A DNA stretch of 64,000 nt from Ophiobolus disseminans (Eukaryota > Ascomycota > Dothideomycetes > Pleosporales > Phaeosphaeriaceae). Shown one piece after another: positions 59,106 to 64,000 of this stretch. Made by a program: the position numbers and the translations under genes. The DNA lies in NCBI GenBank assembly GCA_010093685.1, contig MU006244.1, positions 310,001-374,000 on the forward strand, given 5' to 3'. Below the pieces are notes generated by a model. It saw only the letters and a program-made list of their open reading frames with translations, ran no database searches and was not told the origin of the DNA. Positions within the stretch are counted from its first letter, which is position 1, and each line of letters begins with the position of its first letter.

Positions 59106-59190
59106 GGGGCGTGGGAACGGCCGCGCGCAACACGACACTTCGTTATAGCGAACAATTCTCTTCGATCTAAGACGAAGGAATCTCCCTATT

Positions 59191-60083
59191 CTATATCAGA
59201 TATTCTTCAAACCACGCCACCGCCTGCTTAAATGCGCCCTCCTTCGCCCGCCTCGCTTCCTTCGTACTCATATGTCCCTTAACCGCGAAGCCATGCGTCG
59301 TTCCGCCGTACACGCATATCTGCCACGGCACTTCTTTCGCGCCCAGGATAGCCTCCGTCTCGTACCGTTTCGCAGTAGTGAAAATCTCATCCGTCTCTAC
59401 AGTAACGTTAGCAAATTCGTTCTTCTGTTGCTACTATTTGAATCACGAGACATAGCCGCGGGATGGGAATTGAGAGAACTTACGGGCAGCGGCGATTGAA
59501 AGTGGTTTCCCAACGTTTCGTACTTCCTCCTCCTCCACAAAACTCGGATGCCCAACAAACCCCGCATCCAACCCCCCCTCCCCATTCCTCCCCTTCAAAA
59601 ACCGACACACATACCTCCCCCCAAAACAATACCCCACGCCCCCCACCCTCTTCACACCCAGCCCCCTCAAATACCCCAGCACCCCTTCAACAATGCAATC
59701 TACGCTCTCCGGCCCGGGCATCGTCGTCTCGATGTAGGTCTGTAGGTTAAATGATTCTGGCGGTGGCCAGGGCACTTCACTCCCGTTGAAGAGGTCCGGG
59801 ACGAGTGTCATGTAACCGGCGGAGGCAAAGGCGTCGGCGATGAGGCGCGTGTTTGGGAACGTGTAGCCGTAGACGTCTGTGAGGAGGATGATGGCGGGGT
59901 GGGAGGAGGGGGATGAGGGTGCGGGGTGGGATATGTAGATTTGAACTAAGGGGGTTAGAGTGGGTGGTAGATGGGGGTGGGGATGGAAGATATACTGTTG
60001 TTAATCGTGTGAACGGTGCCGGTGGGTGTGCCTTCGTGTAGAGTGGCGGCGAGGCAGCATTTTTGCATAGGACCTGACGCCAT
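59191..60083 (-). CDS. Dienelactone hydrolase family protein
   Basis: Three exons on the minus strand, 60083..59996, 59945..59484 and 59396..59191, encode 251 residues. This is an alpha/beta hydrolase of the dienelactone type with the usual Cys-Asp-His triad: Cys136 in GYCFGGRY, Asp186 in AAAQTDEIF and His218 in GTTHGFAVKG. The usual early strand and loop (ILLTDVYGY) are present. Bacterial members open dienelactones in aromatic degradation; fungal members act on unknown small esters or lactones. There is no signal peptide, so it is cytosolic. Splice ends are AGTATA/TTAG and GTAAGT/GTAG. All junctions keep frame and restore the conserved motifs. Confidence 0.9.
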
Positions 60084-60512
60084 GACAAGGATTCTTCCTG
60101 ACGCAGATGCGTCGAGTCGTGTTGAATTTCCTGAATTAGTGTCGATTGAAAAGTTCTTCACATAGGGTAGCAGCTAGTGTCAGGGTTATATATGAGTCGA
60201 ACCAAATGTGTTTACGTAGGGCGTCTTGCTGCCTGCCCCACTTGTGCATGAGTCGCGCTAGCACTGTTTTATCGGATGGGGCTGTTTGGGCATGGGAATG
60301 CGAAGTACGAAACGTGTACGCGGCTGGTGCCTAGCTGCAATGGCATAAATATGGAGATTGAGCGGTAATTATCGCGGTGTGAGGGAAGAAGTGAACGAAA
60401 GAGTGGGTGAGGTAGGAAATAGTGAATTGGGTATAATGCTATATGGAGAATGGCGTAGAAACATCGTGTCGGGTAGTCCAGTCGTGATGTCCGCGTGTTG
60501 TTACCTTCGTGG
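60084..60512. other. Intergenic
   Basis: This is the 3' side of the CIR_N gene and the promoter of the hydrolase. A short AT-rich segment is seen; no gene is supported. Confidence 0.4.
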
Positions 60513-61738
60513 CTAGTCTCGAGATGATGCATGTCTTCGTGAGTCCTTGTGGCTGTCGTCTGGGGACCGATGAGACGAAGAACGCTTGTGGTCACGCTCG
60601 TGATCTCTGCTGCGGCTGTGCTTGCGTTCGTGTCGGTGCGACAATTTCTGGGTAGACTTGTCGCGGCTACGGCTTCGACTCCTATGTCTGTCAGGATGCT
60701 TGTGCTTTGAAGACTTATCAACACCATGTCGTGCTTCATCGCACGAGCGAGCAACGTCTTCGTCATTCTTCCTCCTCTTGTGATGCCGGCTTCTTTTGTC
60801 ATCTCGATCTTGCGTGGCCCGCAACTCTCGCAGCTCGCGATCGCGCTCCGCTGCCCACCTTTTCTTGTCCTCTTTGGACTTCTTCAGCTGCGTCTGGGCC
60901 TGTTGCATGAATGCAATTGGATCCTTAGAATTGATGCGAGCCACTTCCCTCTCCTTTCGTCGCGGATCTTCGTTGCCCCAGACATTTTTATTCTCGAAGC
61001 CGGCATACTCCAATGCAGCGACATCCTCGACCGCTTCCTTGGCAGGCTTCTGTTGAGCTGCATACCAGGGCTGCTCTAGCCCGTTTCTGCCTCCTGCATT
61101 GGAGAAGCGCATCGTGTACTGGTCCTCAAGGGCGCGCTCTTTCCTCTTCTTTTCCTTCTCCACCTCTGCATTCTTCTCGCGCTTGATGGCTTCCTTCATA
61201 TCCACAGGAAACAGATCGATATTGCCGGCGTGGTCGGTGAGAGGAGCGTCGATCTTGGTGTTTCTCAGCTTCAGTATCTTGGCGTCCTCGTCCTCGTCGC
61301 CCTCTAGTGCTGCGACCGATGCTGCCAGACGTATGTCCATGTCGGTATCATCTTCACCCGCAAGCTTCCTCCGCTTCCTGTCGTGTCCCCGGTCGTCTCT
61401 CTCCCTCTTGCGCCCAGGATCTTTCTTGTCTACCTCTTCTGGTAGCGGAGGTGGTGTCCGACCCCGTAGGATAGCAGCGCGGCGTTCGGCATCGAGCTCT
61501 TGCATGCGTTGCTCATCGGCGGCTTCGCGAATGGCGGCAGCCTCCTCGTCTGCCTTGACGCGGGCAATATTCGCCGAGTTGTAGACATTCCATGACTAAT
61601 TGCGTTAGTTTGAAGCCCATAACGTGCTATAGTTGAAGTTTGTACCTTCTTGCCGAGCAAGTGACTATCCTCTCATCAGCGAATGCCAAATGGCTGCACC
61701 CAGACAGTGCGGGAATGCGATGTGACGTACAGAGGCAT
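60513..61738 (-). CDS. CIR_N domain protein, LENG1/Cwc25-like splicing-associated factor
   Basis: Three exons on the minus strand: 61738..61731 (8 nt), 61664..61646 (19 nt) and 61595..60513, giving 369 residues. The first two are tiny; together they supply only MPLHLLGKK. The N-terminal CIR_N domain then reads SWNVYNSANIARVKADEEAAAI, as in LENG1 and other splicing-related proteins. The middle is charged and helical (NIDLFPVDMKEAIKREKN, a GLEQPWYA motif, and FENKNVWGNEDPRRKEREVARI). A SKDPIAFMQQAQTQLKKSKEDKK-type stretch follows, and the end is RS/RD-rich (RHRSRSRSRDKS). That composition is typical of spliceosomal proteins, so a nuclear role in pre-mRNA splicing is likely. Introns of 66 and 50 nt have GTACGT/ATAG and GTACAA/TTAG ends. 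Confidence 0.87.
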
Positions 61739-62269
61739 GGTTAAAGAGATGACAACACGCCTAATCTCGACCCTAGTGTGCTTCAGATCAGAGCATTAGG
61801 TTTTGAGCTTCGCGAAGTTGGTCCTTTGGTTAGTGACTGAAGTATGATGGCGATGTCGTGCTTAGTAAGCATTCTTAGCGCGGAACATCAACGTCGCCAG
61901 CCACCATCGCAAGTTCATCACTGTTGACAACACCACACAAGGCTCTCTCATCGGTCGACGCTATCTCTTCGTGCAGCAGTCTGTACCTGTCGGAGAACAA
62001 AATGTCTGCAGACGCTCAGCGCAAGCAGAGTGTGCCTTGTTATCACTATTATCAGAGTGGCTTGAATATGTAGGTGTGGGGGCTGTCCCGAATGACTGGT
62101 CTCGGGATCCGATCTGGGATGATGTGAGATGAGTAATCCACCCGCATAGTTACCAACACTGCTTACGCTTGGCCCACGTATATACACTTCCTGAGCACCA
62201 TTGCCAGGGACCCACTTTCATACGACATAGATTCGTTCATACTCAATACAGTGCAGTTTACTAGTCATC
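61739..62269. other. Divergent promoter region
   Basis: About 530 bases between the CIR_N gene (minus) and the membrane protein gene (plus). No coding frame is supported. Confidence 0.4.
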
Positions 62270-63542
62270 ATGTGGAGGATCAGTACCATTACGATCGATG
62301 CCTACTACGGCATCGGGATATTCCTTACAATTCTTACAGCTATGTCTATTGGGATGCGGTTGACGATGTCCATGCGACAGTTCAAGACCTTGCTCATGGA
62401 AGACTGTAGGTCGTGGCTCGTTACTATTCACATTAATCAAAGATAACCTTGGAATCCCTAACGAAGTTTTCCAGACACATCTATCATCGGATTTGTGCTG
62501 GTGGTCGCGAGTTACGTCTTCAACCAAGATCAATACAAAAGTAAGCTACCAAGCCCTTACTTTCTAGTCTCTGCTTACCATCGATCCTGCGATGTAGGGC
62601 TGTCTAAAGGACTAGATTTAGCCTACATAGTCAATGTAAGAATCGAATTTCCTCTCTGTGTAGCCACTCACATTGAACCGAGGTGCCATTAGATTAGTAT
62701 TGCCGCGCCGATCATGGCTGCCTTCTCGACATGGTTTTCAAAAACCCCTGTCTTACTGCTCTATCAGCGGCTCTTCAACGTGTATACATGGGTTCGCTAT
62801 TCGTGTCTTTTCGTTCTAGTGGCTTTGGCCATCGGACTCTTCGGTTCCCTGATTGCACCTCTGGTCCACTGCCATCCACGCGAAATCCCTCACACCGCTC
62901 AAGGCGTTACACGTTGCAGCAACGCCGCCCGGGATATGGCCGTTATATCAGGAACTGTGTCTGTCGCAGCTGACTTGGCCATTATGCTCCTTCCCTTGCG
63001 CCCCATTATCAACTTGAGACTTTCGACCAGGAAGAAGGTCGGTGTTTGCATCGTCTTCAGTTCGGGCCTTTTGTAGGTACCCCATTGTGACCTGGCACTT
63101 CCCAAGCGCCATCGACACACTTCCATAGCCTTGAGTAGAGACATGCTGACTCAACATACAGCGGTGTCGTAGCGTCCCTCGTCTCGCTCGTGTATAGGGT
63201 TCATCTGCATTCCAGTGGAGATATATCCGGTATTCTCACAGGCATGCTGCTAACGTAAATTCTCCCCAAACCTCTCCTCTAGTTCATTCTGATCAACATC
63301 CTACTAGATTTGTCGAGTCCTCAATCGCGCTCATGATTGGATGTGCCCCAGGCGTAAGAGGCTTTTGGAATGCCTACGTGCTGCCATCGAAAATCTTCAT
63401 CTCGATCCGATCTTCCATGTCTAGGCTTCTCTCCTCTCGAACGTCACAGACCTCCTCCTACTCTGCTCAATCCGAGCGCAAGGATGACGATCAAGGCCTC
63501 GATGTCAACAGGCTAAACCATGAAAAGTCTGTCAACAAATAA
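62270..63542 (+). CDS. Rhodopsin-fold integral membrane protein (PTH11/Rhodopsin-domain type)
   Basis: Six exons are inferred: 62270..62405, 62475..62540, 62598..62635, 62693..63072, 63162..63254 and 63308..63542 (315 residues). Hydrophobic segments include the first (ITIDAYYGIGIFLTIL), IIGFVLVVASYVF, YSCLFVLVALAIGLFGSLIAPL, AVISGTVSVAADLAIMLLPL, VGVCIVFSSGLLFGVVASLVSLV and TGMLLTFVESSIALMIGCAPG. The layout and the WFSKTPVLLLYQRLF and DLAIMLLPL motifs match the fungal Rhodopsin-domain family, of which Pth11 is the best-known member. Such proteins may sense host or surface cues at the plasma membrane, or have other roles. The C-terminus is Ser-rich and cytosolic. It is shorter than many relatives (350-450), mainly through a short N-terminal region. 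Small exons make exact borders less certain. Confidence 0.82.
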
Positions 63543-64000
63543 GATACTAAGGGACCATGTTTCCTAAAACTCTTACAAGGGATGAAGAACAGATTTGAGC
63601 AGACACAGGGTTGAAAGTGTGGATGGCAAGTTTGAATCGGTTACTGGTGAGCAATCGCGCTACATGATGGTGCATGGCTCTTTTCGCTCTGACGTGTCCG
63701 CGATCCAAGTGATGCAGGAACATGGACGCAATTAGGATCGACATTTAGCCAGATACGAATATTTGAAACACTCTGATGCTTGTATTATCAGACTTCGTGA
63801 CTGCTGCGCTTATCGCCGCACTCTGGATGAACTTGTGGTACTACACATCTTGCTTAGACAGGGCTTCTGTAGCGATTATAAATATTGAGCATGTAGACAT
63901 AAAAAACAGAACAGAGCAATGATTTCAGTCGCCGTAGATGTGATTTCTGCAATGTTCTGTTATACCGAGGCAGTGAAGAATCCCGCCATATCTTGAAGAT
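63543..64000. other. Right edge, no supported gene
   Basis: AT-rich sequence past the membrane protein gene, with the window ending here. A neighbouring gene may start beyond the edge; nothing supports one inside. Confidence 0.4.

Overview
This window is nuclear DNA from a filamentous ascomycete, most likely a Dothideomycete of the Pleosporales type. The reasons are: protein-coding genes on both strands with short introns (about 45-195 nt, mostly 45-70) that have GT..AG ends; families typical of moulds (GH81 glucanase, Zn2Cys6 regulator, microsomal P450, DUF3632, short F-box-like proteins, Rhodopsin-fold membrane protein); and no operons, Shine-Dalgarno sites or bacterial features. Exon boundaries were worked out by hand from splice signals and reading-frame continuity, so they are predictions.

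Layout, left to right. 0.3-1.2 kb: WW-domain protein (-). 2.9-6.1 kb: secreted GH81 endo-1,3-beta-glucanase with a repeat-plus-acidic tail (+). 8.0-10.3 kb: TRP-like/flavin-carrier membrane protein (+). 10.3-12.0 kb: AT-rich, gene-free. 12.1-13.2 kb: Cys-rich conserved protein (-). 15.1-17.4 kb: six-exon Zn2Cys6 transcription factor (+). 17.7-19.6 kb: a field of about 13 irregularly spaced copies of a 25-bp motif. 19.8-21.4 kb: Mpe1/RBBP6-type 3'-end processing factor (-). 22.4-23.0 kb: small nuclear-looking Myb-like protein with an apparent frameshift (+). 23.7-26.8 kb: Nma111 HtrA-type protease (+). 27.9-28.8 kb: frameshifted F-box-like gene (+). 29.8-30.4 kb: secreted RNase T1/F1-like protein (-). 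31.1-32.2 kb: DUF3632 protein (+). 32.7-33.1 kb: small single-pass membrane protein (+). 34.7-36.4 kb: cytochrome P450 (+). 36.8-45.0 kb: GCN1 (-), divergent from a DEVH-box RNA helicase at 45.4-50.0 kb (+). 50.1-52.0 kb: two divergent F-box-like genes. 52.3-53.0 kb: unknown gene (-). 53.8-55.2 kb: Hfi1/Ada1 of SAGA (-). 55.6-56.7 kb: Pex7 (-). 57.0-58.4 kb: CUE-AlkB-GRF dioxygenase (+). 58.7-59.1 kb: small membrane protein (+). 59.2-60.1 kb: dienelactone hydrolase (-). 60.5-61.7 kb: CIR_N (LENG1-like) protein with two tiny exons (-). 62.3-63.5 kb: Rhodopsin-fold integral membrane protein (+).

Most genes are housekeeping: mRNA 3'-end formation, SAGA transcription, translation control, peroxisome import, alkylation repair. 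Between them lie lineage-specific genes of the kind that interact with the environment or a host: a secreted glucanase, a secreted ribonuclease-like protein, a P450, the Zn2Cys6 regulator and F-box-like proteins. I see no contiguous biosynthetic cluster, intact transposon, tRNA, rRNA or CRISPR array. No clearly new multi-gene system is visible. The strongest leads are the dispersed motif field, the RNase-like secreted protein with an altered catalytic position, the two frameshifted genes, the micro-exon gene, and the GCN1/helicase divergent pair.
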